DNA from: Bemisia tabaci
Taxonomy: Eukaryota > Arthropoda > Insecta > Hemiptera > Aleyrodidae
Direction: 5' to 3'
Length of the DNA: 64,000 nt
Assembly: GCF_918797505.1 (NCBI RefSeq)
Contig: NC_092800.1
Location: 46,059,864-46,123,863 of the forward strand
The notes beneath the pieces are model-generated. The model searched no databases, had not been told where the DNA came from, and saw nothing but the letters and a program-made list of their open reading frames with translations. Shown in pieces: positions 1 through 10,334 of the stretch; the first letter of the stretch is position 1, and the number at the start of each line of letters is the position of its first letter. A program made the position numbers and the translations under genes.

Positions 1-250
1 ACGAGGATACCCTTGGTTCATGAATTGAACAATTATTGGAGAAGATATGACAAAATGAGCGAATTTGCCAAAGTACGTGTGTTAAAATGAGAAATGCCGC
101 CATTCACTAGGCGGTGCATTTTCTCACTTTTAAATTTATTTTTATACTATATCCCATATCAGAAAAAACTTATAAAAAATTCTGTGAAATCGCTCTTAAG
201 CACTTTCAGATGAAGCAATAACACATTTGCATGCAAATTCTCCATTGAGA
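1..250 (-). mobile_element. M22 foldback-type repeat, cut by window edge
   Basis: This segment is the reverse complement of 22190-22462. Shared blocks include the GCCGCC stretch near 95-110, the TTGCTTCATCTG-like block near 210 and the ending that matches ACCAAGGATATCCTCG. Two dispersed copies in opposite orientation indicate a repeat family. The left end is outside the window, so its termini are not known. Confidence 0.6.
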
Positions 251-343
251 CATGCGTTTCTGCAGTTTCACCGTCGAACAGTGTAACATGGAATTGGAAA
301 GTGACTCAAATCCAAAAGGTGAACGAATGTCCCATCTACATCC

Positions 344-440
344 GGCAGTCAACATCGCAATGTCTCATGAGCAACTATTCGTGTCCTGCTGTGGCGCTCA
401 TCGCCTACACGAAAAATTGAAGGCGTTTTGTACGGAACTG
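344..440 (+). repeat. First unit of a coding-like direct repeat
   Basis: About 95 bp here match 775-871. Both units are open in the same frame and share the peptide blocks VNIAM, QLFV, CCG, EKL and AFC. In this unit the frame closes at 453-455 (TAA). Similarity at the protein level between two neighbouring units hints at a duplicated exon of a small Cys-rich protein, but no start, donor or acceptor can be fixed. Confidence 0.45.
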
Positions 441-544
441 CCTCCTCGTAGTTAAGTACGTATTTTGCTCATGACATTTCACTGAGATTGAAGTGCAGTG
501 CTGCAGTGTTGCTGAAGAGAGCAAAAGTTCAGTAAGCACGAAAT

Positions 545-765
545 GGAAATTTCCAGGATAAAAGCACAAGGACCGAAAGAAAAAAGGAAAGAATAAAAAC
601 AGAAATGAAAAGATAAGGAAGAGAAACAATATGAATATTTGTCATTTCTCAGTTCCCTTAATTTTTCTTTTCTCTATATTTTCCTTCTCTTTTTATTTTA
701 CATCCTTTCTGCCTTTTCCTCCCACTTCTCTCCTTTCTTCATTTGCTTCCCTTTCTTCTTTAATG
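545..765. repeat. Purine tract followed by pyrimidine tract
   Basis: Positions 545-630 are almost all A and G on the + strand, and 655-765 almost all C and T. The two halves are roughly complementary in composition and could pair or form unusual DNA. The small frames called here are low-complexity artefacts. Confidence 0.6.
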
Positions 766-774
766 TCGCAGCAG

Positions 775-871
775 CTGAGAGTCAACATTGCAATGCCTCA
801 GATACAACTATTCGTGCACTGCTGTGGCACAGTATGCCGATATGAAAAATTGCAGGCGTTTTGTGGGAAAT
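775..871 (+). repeat. Second unit of the coding-like direct repeat
   Basis: Matches 344-440. The frame reads VNIAMPQIQLFVHCCG, then EKLQAFCGK and a TGA. Cysteine positions agree with the first unit, including the CC pair and the AFC. See the entry at 344. Confidence 0.45.
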
Positions 872-889
872 GAATGCGTTGCCAGTCTG

Positions 890-1160
890 AATCGAGTGGA
901 AAACCCGCCCCATGTGCGGTGGGTCCTGTTTCGCTCCTCGCCACGACACGACGAAGTTGCCTCGCGTTAATTTATGCCTGATTCAAAGTCTTAACGATGC
1001 CAATTTTCCTTGAAAATCCCTCGATTTACACGGACTTTTTTCAAGGGTTTTCCTGAAAGCCGCAACGCTGTAAGCATCCGACCGCGGATGGCAAGTAGCA
1101 AGCTAGGAGATCGTAAATACCCGCGACTCCTGAGTTGTACTCCGCAGCTACTGCAATTCT
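890..1160. other. No feature recognised
   Basis: Mixed-composition sequence without a convincing open frame, repeat or splice pair. Confidence 0.4.
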
Positions 1161-1164
1161 GTCT

Positions 1165-1265
1165 TCCCAAGCTGGGAAAAACGCCGTATGAGCCATCAAG
1201 TGTTGCCAACTTTTTCTTTCGTAAAATAATGATTCAAAGAAAAACTTAAGGATATTTTTCGTCAA
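1165..1265. mobile_element. M1 MITE, one end only
   Basis: Contains the M1 terminal pattern GGGAAAAACGCCGTATGA followed by TGTTGCCAACTTT, as in the complete M1 copy at 5031-5279. The opposite end is missing, so this is a fragment. Confidence 0.6.
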
Positions 1266-1499
1266 ATTTTTCTAAGAGCATTGTATCCGCAATTTCTTTT
1301 TGAGGTATCTGAAAATTTCAAAATATATCACCGCACCATATATCAAGAGCACCAATTTTTAAAGGACGAGTCAATTACCAAAGCCACCAATAGCCAGAGG
1401 TATAAAGTCATGAAAGAAAAATTTAAAAATAATGAAAAAAAAAAAACCTACGCAATGTTATCAAGTGATGTAAACGTTCAATTCGGAAGCAATTTTTTC

Positions 1500-1728
1500 G
1501 CCTATGATGATCGATGAGCAACCACTTAAGCAAAAAATCAAGTAAAATCTGCCTAATAATGACCAGTGAGTGTCGGGATATGCAATTTGCTAGGCGAATT
1601 TTTGCTACTTTTCGCTTACGATGATCGATGAGCAACTAGCTCAGCAAAAAATCAAGTAAAATCTGCCTAGTAATGACCGATGGGTGCCGAAATATGCAAT
1701 TACTAGGCGAATTTTTTAAATTAGGATG
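1500..1728 (+). repeat. 115-bp tandem repeat, two units
   Basis: Unit 1 (1500-1614) and unit 2 (1615-1728) both start with GATGATCGATGAGCAAC, continue through AAAAAATCAAGTAAAATCTG and end near CTAGGCGAATTTTT. Copy 2 of the segmental duplication has only one, diverged, unit (35281-35395). Confidence 0.85.
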
Positions 1729-1734
1729 GAATTG

Positions 1735-1860
1735 CTGAACCTGTTGCTGAAATTTTCGGTCATCAGTCATCATTAGGCAATTTCTAACGGTGACTTCTCA
1801 AAGTAACTTTTGGAGAAGTAGCGATGTGCATAGGGTCCAAAAAATATATTGTCGCTGTAA
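1735..1860 (+). repeat. Conserved block A, related to block B
   Basis: Contains CAGTCATCATTAGGC and ends in an AAAATATAT core. The same layout is seen at 35403-35520 and, more distantly, at 26535-26645 and 59808-59920. It ends at a donor-like GCT|GTAAGT 81 bp before microexon 1. The frame that would join it to the microexon is open here but has a TGA in copy 2, so I treat it as non-coding. Confidence 0.5.
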
Positions 1861-1937
1861 GTGCTTTTGTATTTAATGACTTAAAAAAATCATTGATTGC
1901 CGAGCGCATACTCATATAAACTTTCTCTTTGTTACAG

Positions 1938-1979
1938 GTAAGAAGGAGAATCCTGTTTTTAAGATACTCCCGGTTGTTC
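1938..1979 (+). CDS. Microexon 1, copy 1 (42 nt)
   Basis: A strong acceptor (TTTCTCTTTGTTACAG) precedes a 42-nt open block followed by the donor GTAAGT. Entered in phase 1 (G+GT) it encodes G-KKENPVFKILPVV and leaves phase 1. It is the counterpart of 35600-35642, which is 43 nt and leaves phase 2. It is also related in sequence to microexon 2 (25588-25630), sharing the E-N-x-x-F-K pattern and similar flanking intron sequence. An exon 1 for this copy would lie before the window. On phase it can be spliced to microexon 2 of copy 1 with an open frame, but not directly to a phase-2 terminal exon. No family is recognised, and no transcript evidence is visible. Confidence 0.5.
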
Positions 1980-2146
1980 GTAAGTGATATATATTTTCTA
2001 CCTACGAATACTCAGAAGAAATTTCCAAATTTTGTTTCTTTGCATATTTTTATTTTGAAAAATTCTCATGTATGAACGGTACTTAAGCCTGGAGATGCTA
2101 CATCTTAGCCTTTCATGTACATTTGATGGTCTGTCCAATACAGTCC

Positions 2147-2310
2147 TGCTATGAATAAACGCCGCTTGTGCGCTATTTAGCCGTTGTCAAACTTTGTCGA
2201 ATAAAACATGAATTCCTCGGAAAACTTATGGATATATTCTCTTCCAATTTTTCAGAAAATTTTATTCGTAAATTGGTCTAAAAAGTCCGAAAGATTTTAA
2301 GGAGGAAGGA
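2147..2310 (+). mobile_element. Degenerate M1 MITE
   Basis: AAACGCCG, then TTGTCAAACTTTGTCG, AATAAAACATGAATT and TTTTTCAGAAAATTTTA follow the order found in the intact M1 element at 5031-5279. It is shared with copy 2 (35807-35965), so it predates the duplication. Confidence 0.5.
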
Positions 2311-2507
2311 GGCGTAGTCCTGAGTCAATATTCAGAACAATTTACAAAAGTGAATTTCATTGGGGGGACATTCGGCAGTATTGAACATTTTTCCGGCGTG
2401 TATCCTCAGTACCACTGAGTAGACACAATTCTCCAAGTGACGATTTTTGAAAAGTTGATAACACTGGATTTTGTTCATTTAAACATACAAAAAAGTATCA
2501 AAAAAAT

Positions 2508-2592
2508 GAAGAATGAAAATGAAAATGGAAAAAAAAAATGAAAATGAAAATGCAAATGTATCGGAAATGTATGTATGAAAATGTATCGGAGT
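2508..2592 (+). repeat. (ATGAAA)n-like simple repeat
   Basis: Irregular runs of GAAAAT/ATGAAA with an internal poly-A. Copy 2 (36166-36225) has fewer units. Confidence 0.8.
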
Positions 2593-2994
2593 CCGCTCAG
2601 AGTCGATCTTTATAATCGACTTAAATGAAGGAAAAACTGCGATTAAGAACTAAGTATGAGTCGCCACGTACTGAGCTTCCTACAGACCCGCGATAAAAAA
2701 ATCCCAGATTTCAGGTCTGAGCCTGAAATTTTTAAATCAGAAGGAACATTAATTTAATGATTAGTATCATCGCGCGGGCTCTGAAATTTTTCGCAGTAAT
2801 TATGCCCCTTCCCGAATCCGCAATTGGACTTTTTTTTAGAGCAGAGCAATTAGCCAGGTCCGACAAAAATCTTATTTCTCTGCCACCTGATCATGAGCGG
2901 TACATTCCAGGCCTGTTTTCTTCTAACTCGTCTGGAGAAAAAAACTCCACTTTTCTAAGAGGCTCCAAGAATCTCTTAAGGGACTATTCTTTTA

Positions 2995-3521
2995 TTCCGA
3001 GGAAAACGCCGTATAAATACTAGGATGTTGCCAATTTTTTTCGAAAAAAAAAACTGTAAAATTTCTTCCTTGAATTTTTACGCGTGCTTTTTTATTCCCC
3101 ATGGTGGCACACCAGCTCTACAACAAGATGGTGGAGAAGGGTCTAACATACATAGAATAGATGAATCTGTGATACCTTCGTTAACTGCTTCTAATGTCAA
3201 AGCACAAAGGACGATAATCGTTTTGCTAGGATTCATTTTTTTAGCGGTAGTGTAGTTTTCTCAAAATTGATAGTTCAAATGTTGGTGAGCAAGTTCGAGT
3301 TCTTTCATCTCAACGGTGATCATCTTCTCCGGGGAACTTAAGAACTCGCCAATATTGGAAACATCTGAGCGCTACTCTACTACGAACGTAGTAGAACTTT
3401 CCCGTTTGTTCCTTACGGTGGTGTCAGCTTGAAATTTTCATACCTTTTCTCAATCATAAACACTTAATTGAAGAAAATCATGCAACGTGCTAATGCTCAT
3501 ACGGCGTTCCTTCTTAACATG
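2995..3521. mobile_element. Pair of M1 ends around 0.5 kb
   Basis: The left end has GAGGAAAACGCCGTATAAAT and TGTTGCCAATTTTTT. The right end has GCTCATACGGCGTTCCTTCTTAA. They face each other as M1 termini do. The interior (3060-3490) is longer than in the other copies and unrelated to them, so it may be a longer M1 relative or a disrupted one. The same arrangement is in copy 2. Confidence 0.5.
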
Positions 3522-3544
3522 GTAATCAGTGCTGCGGAATTAAA

Positions 3545-3815
3545 TTCCAAAATTCGGAACTTTTCAAGTAATCAGAACTTTTCCCGGAATCTTCTAAATC
3601 CCCGGAATTTTCAGCTATTTTCAGAATTTCCTCGAAATTTGTGATTTTTCGCAAGATTGACCATTTATTTGATCAAATTTAGGGACATTTAGATCACAGT
3701 GAACGATCTTCGGAACTAAAACCGGACGTATTTCGGAATTTTTCCTCGGAATTTTTCTCGGAACTTTGGCAAATCGAAATATATTTCCGGAAATCGGCAT
3801 TATTTCGGAATCTTT
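3545..3815 (+). repeat. Irregular GGAATTTT-rich repeat
   Basis: Many spaced repeats of (C)GGAATTTTTC and GGAACTTTT. About 110 bp of this tract (3735-3850) is missing from copy 2, as expected for slippage or recombination between units. Confidence 0.6.
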
Positions 3816-4010
3816 CGATAAAATAAAATGGCAGCATTGACGGTAACATTTTGATTACGACTGTGCCAACCTTCAAAACTAGGACCAAACGTTAACCTCC
3901 TCTAATCCACGCTCAAATTCCCCCCCCCCCCCCCTTCGCGTTCTGACTTTGGTTATCCGCTCAAAAAATAATTCGCCTGGTCAAGAAACCCGTGTCTCGG
4001 CGGCAATTTT

Positions 4011-4125
4011 GTCGTTCCTCTGACGTAAGACGTTAGGGCGTATCTCGATTTCCACGTGACCCCTAAGTTCCGTATAGCTCCATGCTTTCTAGTGCTCATG
4101 TGGAAATACAGATACGCCGTTTTGT
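4011..4125. mobile_element. M3 foldback element
   Basis: Inverted ends: GGGCGTATCTCGATTTCCAC on the left and GTGGAAATACAGATACGCC on the right. It is the same family as 8444-8570 and 12805-12931. A 15-base C run sits just upstream (3920-3934). Confidence 0.7.
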
Positions 4126-4559
4126 CGTTTCCCTCTCGTTTCATTATTTCCGAGTCAACATCAACCCGGTGACTAGGAACATAATTGACGTCGAGTTGAC
4201 TGCGACTCAAGTTGCACGATTTCAATTTTGTTTCATCTCCCTCGATTTTTTAACGCTAAATAAATATTTATGGAAATACATGTCCTCAAAGTTGGCTACA
4301 GTGTCGGAGCGTGGATATGTAGCGTGCCAAAATAAACGAATGAACTTCTGTTCCGTCATGGTCACGTGCATGTCAGACTTTCCTTGATATACGGGATTTG
4401 AATGAATCTTCGATTTCGCTCTATCGCTCTCATTGCGGGTGCCATACCCGTAATCACGGGGAAAAGATGTAATCAGTAGCGGTACTTAGTGCACGTAATT
4501 TGTTTTTATTTATTTTTTCCTTGAGGTTGGCATTTACCTGCTTTGTTTAGACACATAGT

Positions 4560-4680
4560 TTCAAGGCGTGTAGGGAACCAGTAGACGAGGTGTGAATTTT
4601 AGCATTATGAAATGTTCTCTCATCAAAATTTCACGTACTCAGAACACTATTTGCACAACAGAAATTTTCTTCTTCTTCAT
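4560..4680 (+). mobile_element. M7 end fragment
   Basis: Similar to one arm of the M7 foldback at 28832-29393: an accepted order of CCAGTAGACGAGGT, TTTTAGCATT, AAATTTCACGTA and TTGCACAACAGAAATTTT. Only one arm is present. Confidence 0.5.
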
Positions 4681-5030
4681 CATCATTTACCCATCGCCAT
4701 ACCCATAGGTGGATCGAGACACTTCGAAAGGGGGGAGGGGGCGTAAGGAGGATCCAGGGGGTTCCCCCCTGAAAATTGTCGAAATTTTAAAGCATCTGCT
4801 GGGCAATTTGAGTCAATTTTGTCATAAAAAATTACCAAATATAAGCGTCTTTCTCTCTTTTTTCCTCCGTTCTTTTCTTATTCATTCTTTCTCTCCTTTT
4901 CCCTTCCGGGTCCGCCCATGCATTGATACCATAAATCCTAAATTTAGGAATTTTTTTATTATTGAAAAATCATGATAAAAACAGTCCTCTTTATCGGAGT
5001 GACTCTAACTTTACTCATTGTAGTGGAGCT

Positions 5031-5279
5031 GCCGTGCTGAGGAAAAACGCCGTATGAACATTCGAGAGTTGCCAAATTTTCCTTGATAAAACATGCATTT
5101 TTGACGAAATTCATGCATATTATTCCTTGAAATTTTCAGATATTTTAGATTACATTGCGTGCAAAATTGTCTGAAAGTTTTGGAAAAAAATATTAAAAAT
5201 TTTCCTCATGAATTCGGTTTTTATCAAAGGAAACTTGGCAACGTCCAAAGGCTCATGCGGCGTTTTTCCTTAGCACGGC
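5031..5279. mobile_element. M1 MITE, complete, copy 1 only
   Basis: Starts GCCGTGCTGAGGAAAAACGC and ends GCGTTTTTCCTTAGCACGGC, an inverted pair of ~45 bp around an AT-rich core with no coding capacity. The equivalent place in copy 2 (39050-39085) has no element, so it inserted into copy 1 or was precisely lost from copy 2. No clear target duplication. Confidence 0.85.
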
Positions 5280-5710
5280 CGTAAGACACTAAGGCCCTTT
5301 GGTTCACATCATGTTTCTTTTCTTTGCGTCTTTGGCAACGCAGACGATTTGCTAAAATAAATTTGCGGATTGTGTACTTACGCAAACTCGGAAAGACAGT
5401 CGGCTATGTCGGAGTTCCAGGTCATTTGAAGCAGTGAATGAATGAAATAAGCGGTCGTTACTAACCCGCCGTTTTCCTCGAACAATAAGGATTTTCTCAG
5501 TCGTAATTACGTCAAGTAGCTGCGGTTTTGCGCGGGAACACGCTTCGAAAAAGTGGGCGGCGAGTGAAACTGCGCGAGACCATACTCATTATGTCTTCGA
5601 GGAAAGCACGCTAAATATTTGGTCCGTCATCCTCGGTTCGTTGCCCAAGAGGGCAGTTAGACGTAGGGCCATATGCATACAGTTGTTCCTGAGATAACTT
5701 CTTTCCTCTT

Positions 5711-5972
5711 GGCTGATTATTGATATTGATAGACAGAGCGATAGAAAGAAAAGAAGGATGAAAAATGGAGCGGTCCTAGGTGGAAACGAGTGGTTGCTAC
5801 AGACTAAAAATGATAGACTTATCATGGGTTATGGGGTCACTCGTAGGTTTCCGTTAGTTAGTCCATTACTTACCTTCTTTGTCCATTCAAACCACCAACT
5901 TCCACCAATTCGAAGCGCTCAACTTTCACTTTGTCGAAAGCTTTGTTTATTAATTTCAATTATTCACCTACT
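5711..5972. mobile_element. M2 MITE
   Basis: Left end GGCTGATTATTGATATTGAT, right end a matching TTAATTTCAATTATTCACC. Inside are the family marks GTGGTTGCTACAGACT and TCCATTCAAACCACC. Present in both copies. Confidence 0.75.
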
Positions 5973-7852
5973 GAAAAGGGATTTATATGGTCTGAATTTT
6001 GACTGACGGCAGTTCCAAGGAGGTCTTTAGCGCATCACCATAGGAAAAATAATTTTTTCGAGCCCTTAATGAAATTCAACATGATTTTTTTCAAATTACA
6101 AGAACGTTTATTTTGTAAAAAAAAATGTATCGCATTAAAAATGTATTTTTGATATATCATGCTTGCATATATTATTAAAAATTGGATAAAAGTACTCTTA
6201 AATTTGATAATTCAGACCAATATGTCGGCAAAATTTAAAACAAGTTCTTAAAACAAAACAAAACAATTGTAAAAGGTTGTTTAAAAAAACACGTAGAATT
6301 TAACTTCTAATATCTTAAAAATACTCTAGATATTGTTCCGATTTTTCTGGCTAACAATAAGATTCAACCGTCAAAAGTTATTGGCTAGTCCATAGAGCTA
6401 TGTTGCCGTTGGGAACGATTTGCAATTACTCTCTGTTTTTCTGCCTCATATCTGAAATACAAGTTTTAGTGTAAAAAGCGCTAAAATCCTGTGAACTCCT
6501 TAAATTCTTCCCTTTGATCTGGCAGGAAAATGTCCGCTAATTGAACGTCTTTATTTAGCGATAAAATTCGGACAGAATTTTTAAATTAGGGAATTGATGC
6601 GTTTGAAAGATTTATCGCGCGTTTTTGGAGGTTTTTTAAGTAAGAAGAGGGCAGGGTGAGATTGTCAACATTCCGTCTGTATATTTCTCGCATTCATTAC
6701 CGGCTAATCTCCCGTTCTTTTTCGAAAAGTGAGCAGGAAGAAAATAACTCCGAAAAATGTCTGAATGAGTTAACCAAATTTTTTTTTGCTTTAACATTTT
6801 AAGAGAATAGGGTTTCAACTTGAATCTATTCCTGACTTTGTTAACGACTAGTGTGTATTACCTCATACTAATATCTACAAAATGTAAATGGTTTGCCTCA
6901 GGATTGAAGTATGGGAGGACGAGTGTTTGAAGACGAAAAATTTCAACCATCGTATACGTTGAAAAAACTCCAGTTCACAATGTAACATTTAACTGTAAGT
7001 TTTCGGTTTTAGTAACCGAAGTTTTCCGCCATATGCACTGCATTTAGGTTTAAGTAACAAATTGATATGAGGATCTTATCCGCTCACAGCTAGATTGCAT
7101 TGAAATGAGAGGAATGAATACCCTTCTCCTAGAACCTGATGGCGCTTAGAACCTTTTGAATTACGACTCTGCATTTCTCGTCGTACCTTTCTTTCGGAAT
7201 GAGAAAAAGAAAAAGAAAACAAATAATTAACCAATAATTTTAAACCTCTTTTATTTGTTTTCACAACAAGTTTAAGGTAAATCTGCAGCTTTCAAGAGAA
7301 CAATTTGACAGTTGATCGACCAATTGATAATTTCTGGATTTAGGATATTTTGGAAAATTTGGAAAATTTCTGAGCATCACGTCACACGGAGGTATCTATG
7401 CACAAAATTTGACTAAGAAACACTTAGCAATAACTCTGATAGTTCTTTCCGAGTGCACACCGCAAATTATTTTGATCTTCAATATTCTTATGGACTTACT
7501 TTAAAAGCTATTTCAAAATGGTTCTTTATCCAAGTGTAGAATTTTTGACGTACTACAGTCTGATGTGATGCTCAAAAATAATTGAAAAATTTCCTGAGAT
7601 CCAAAAATTATTTATGGATCGATGGACTATCGTTCAAAAAAGTTCTGACGAACCATCTCAAGTGTTTCATGGTATTTTCGCAGCGTTAAAATGAGAATAA
7701 CAATGCTTAAATCTACCGAGTTACGCAAGAGCCGTAGTCAAACCAGTTCAAACAAAGTCCAAACTCGCTCCAAAAGATTTGATTTTTCAAAGATGGGATA
7801 TCCATGAAAGATAATAAGTCTTCTTAAGACAAATTAAAGCTCTAGACGTTGA
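5973..7852. other. AT-rich, no feature recognised
   Basis: About 1.9 kb without a supported frame, splice pair or complete repeat. It is shared with copy 2 (39753-41627) with moderate divergence. Confidence 0.5.
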
Positions 7853-8092
7853 GTGCTGATTAGTAAATTTGATGGACAACGTGATAGATAAAGATTACAT
7901 AAGGAAAATGTATCGATCCTATTGGTTGAAATGGATGGTTGTTACAGATAAAGAAGGGAATGATGGACTAATTAAAGGGATCTCTTATGGGACCATTGCA
8001 ATCCCAACCGCTTCTTCGTATAGGATCGCTCAATGTTCCGTTTGTCGTCTTTGTCTATCGTTTTTTCTATCAATTTTAATAACCAGCCGGCT
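7853..8092. mobile_element. M2 MITE
   Basis: Family marks: GATAGATAAAG near the left end, CCTATTGGTTGAAATGGATG, and a right end with TTTGTCTATCGTTTTTTCTATCAATTTTAATAA split over its arms. The 182-residue open frame starting at 7869 crosses it and is an artefact of the repeat. Confidence 0.7.
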
Positions 8093-8443
8093 GGAAATTT
8101 TTGATTTTACGTCGCAAACAAATAAATCTGCTTCTAATTCGTATGACGTAGGTAGGTGTTACATTTTATTTTTCCTCAATGTATGGCATTTAACTCGCTC
8201 TGTTTTAACTCATGATGACACCGAAAAAGAATGCCCGTTAAATTTTATTGGGCCCGGGTTTTCCCTCGCGCAGATTTGTCAAAGTATTCGCTTCTCATCC
8301 GTTCAGTCAATGCTAAATGGAAGATTATTCGCTAAATTTGGCAATTTTCTTGCCCATGTGCCAAATCTCGCACGTAGACAGTCGAATACCATCGGAAGTC
8401 GTAAATTTTTGGATTAAAATTGCATGTGCGCTGGAGAAGTTGT

Positions 8444-8570
8444 CTCTCCTCTGCAGCTCTGGCGTAAGGGCCCATCTCGATCTCCTCATGATCCCCAGAA
8501 AGCATGGATTTATATGTAGAACAGGGCTCGCGTCGATATTGAGATACACCTTCGCGTCAAAGGGCTGACC
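8444..8570. mobile_element. M3 foldback element
   Basis: CTCTGGCGTAAGGGCCCATC on the left, with a matching inverted ATTGAGATACACCTTCGCGTC on the right. Same family as 12805-12931. Confidence 0.7.
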
Positions 8571-8833
8571 AAGTATTCTAAAGGCACCGTGGGCTTTCAC
8601 TATTTATCACTCGTCGGAGGTATTCAAATCATTTTTCCTGGAGTTTCAGGATTTTTGAGCCACTTTTTATTTCGACAGCATGATTCCACGTGATCGATTT
8701 TTAATGCTGTAATTATCTTTAGCTGTTTTTTTTTTAGATTTTTATTCAGAAGACTGAGTTACGGTACAGAGCACGGAGAAAAAAACTTCAATTACACCCA
8801 GTAAAAATGGGTTCTCCTTGGAGGACAGTACCT

Positions 8834-9468
8834 AATGGGCCTGTTGCAAACTTTTGCTACAGCAAAAATGAGAGTTGTTACTCACAGAAAGTGTCTCAAA
8901 AATCACGATGAGCCTATCGGCAAAGTCTGAAATGCACTCCTTACTTCACAATTTGCGTAAGAAATTTGCGTTTTTTCGAGCTTCCCGCTCCAAAAACTAT
9001 ACCACGGCATGGATGAACATTCCGTTAGAGGAATCATTCCATCCAACCCCTGCTCACAAGGATACTACGCGATATTCAACATAGCCGACGCCAATTCGCC
9101 AAAACACATGTGGTGAGACGATGATTCTAACCACCTAATAACAATCGGCGTGTTTGAATTCACATTTTTCTCCCTGTGATAGATATCCGCCTTGATTGAC
9201 CTCGTGCTCTCCTCAACTTGCGCGTGGAAGAGTCGGCCATGTTGAGCAGGGATTGAATGGAACGATTTCTCTAACGAAATGTTCATCTGTGTCATAGTAT
9301 CCTTTTTGAAGCGGGGATCTTAAAAAAAAAACGCAAATTTCTTACGCAGATTGTGAAGTTAAGAATGCATTTCAGATTTTGCCGATGCGCTCATCGTGAT
9401 TTTTGAGACATCATCCATAAGGAACAACTCTTATTTTTGCTCCAGCAAAAGTTTGCAACAGGCCCATT
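8834..9468. mobile_element. M4 foldback element with nested insert
   Basis: Long inverted arms. The left arm begins AATGGGCCTGTTGCAAACTT and includes CACGATGAGCCTATCGGCAA; the right arm carries the inverse and ends at GGCCCATT. Arms of ~160 bp surround another element (8996-9302). The small frames at 8875-9084 and 9065-9295 are parts of these arms. Confidence 0.85.
8996..9302. mobile_element. Foldback element nested in M4
   Basis: Inverted arms GATGAACATTCCGTTAGAGG and its inverse CTCTAACGAAATGTTCATC, about 60 bp each, sit inside the M4 element. The insertion is in both copies, so nesting predates the duplication. Confidence 0.8.
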
Positions 9469-10077
9469 TCTTTCGCGGAGGACGACTCCCGGATACAAAA
9501 TTCGTTCTCCGAGGACAAAAGTCGTCTTTCGAGGATAATTTATTTTCACCAGTAGAAGAGCTGCACGTTGACACCGAATTCTTATTCGTTCCTTAAACGG
9601 CTTTTTCTCCTGTGAAGCCCTTTATGGTTTCCATTGTGACTACATAAGGCTCAAGAAGATTCTTAATAAAGCATTTTATCAAGGACAAGTTTAATGAATC
9701 TCGAGTAAAATACACGGGTATAACTTTTGAATTATACTTTTGCCAGGAATTTTAACGATTTTTCGCTGCAAAAAAGTGAAAAAATTCGGAAGAAAAATTG
9801 TATGGTTTTGGCAAACTTTAAGTAGGGTTTGAACCTGCATTGCATTTTTAATACCTCTTTTTTCATGTATTTTTAATTTTTTCGAGAAGAAAAGTATTTT
9901 AATTCTGCACTAGGGTCTACTTCTATGGTTGCACCGTATGATTTTACTTAAAATGTCTTAATTTCCTCTTCTTTTTTACTCTTACATTATGCCAAGTCAA
10001 GGATCTCCTTAAACCTCCCTTACTTACAACGTAAATCCAATGGGGCCTCCGAAAGAAAAGAGCTGTTTAAGGAACGT
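9469..10077. other. 3' flank of minus-strand exon, otherwise empty
   Basis: No repeat or frame recognised. Read on the minus strand it lies downstream of the exon ending at 10078 and holds an AATAAA motif near 9540, which could serve as a poly(A) signal. That use is inferred. Confidence 0.35.
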
Positions 10078-10334
10078 CTACGGCTTCCCTATATTGAATA
10101 CGGCTGTGGTAGCAAATCCGGAATTGACGCAAAGATCGGTGCCTGTGGCTGTAGGTGAAGTTATCTTAATTAAACGAACTCCACCCGGAATGGAAGGATT
10201 AGCACATGCCGCCTGAATATCTTCAAACGCCGTGCGAATTTTGACTTCGTGATTGGCGACCGTGTCCCCGCGCGCGGCTGAGAGGAGAAAACAGCTAACC
10301 CAGCGAGGAAATTTCGCGAGAATTTGCAGAATCT
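10078..10334 (-). CDS. Terminal exon of an unidentified minus-strand gene, copy 1
   Basis: Read on the minus strand, a pyrimidine run (TTTTTTTTTAG) ends at 10335, followed by 257 nt that are open to a TAG at 10078-10080. Entered in phase 1 (x+AG) it encodes 84 residues. Visible blocks are ILQILAKFPRWVSC, GDTVANHEVKIRTAFEDIQ, AACANPSIPGG and TDLCVNSGF, ending FNIGKP. There are three cysteines. The counterpart at 43840-44096 differs by Gly to Val in the last residues and a silent change, while the adjoining intron differs by an A-run indel. That is what purifying pressure or recency would give. Upstream exons were not found. The protein family is not recognised. Confidence 0.55.

Noticed and set aside
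631..873. 80-residue hydrophobic frame resembling a membrane protein
   Set aside because: The hydrophobic part is the translation of a pyrimidine tract (655-765). Only the final ~30 residues look coding-like, and these are reported as a repeat unit.
1740..1856. Possible exon upstream of microexon 1, ending GCT|GTAAGT and joining in frame
   Set aside because: Copy 2 has a TGA in the same frame, the acceptor is poor, and the related block B also has a stop. It is kept only as a conserved block.
3060..3255. Frame reading FEKKNCKISSLNFYACFF and onward as a gene
   Set aside because: It lies between M1 ends and is frameshifted in copy 2 by indels in a homopolymer and a T run.
7869..8417. 182-residue open frame on the + strand
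   Set aside because: It crosses an M2 MITE and part of M3, is broken in copy 2, and has no protein-like features.
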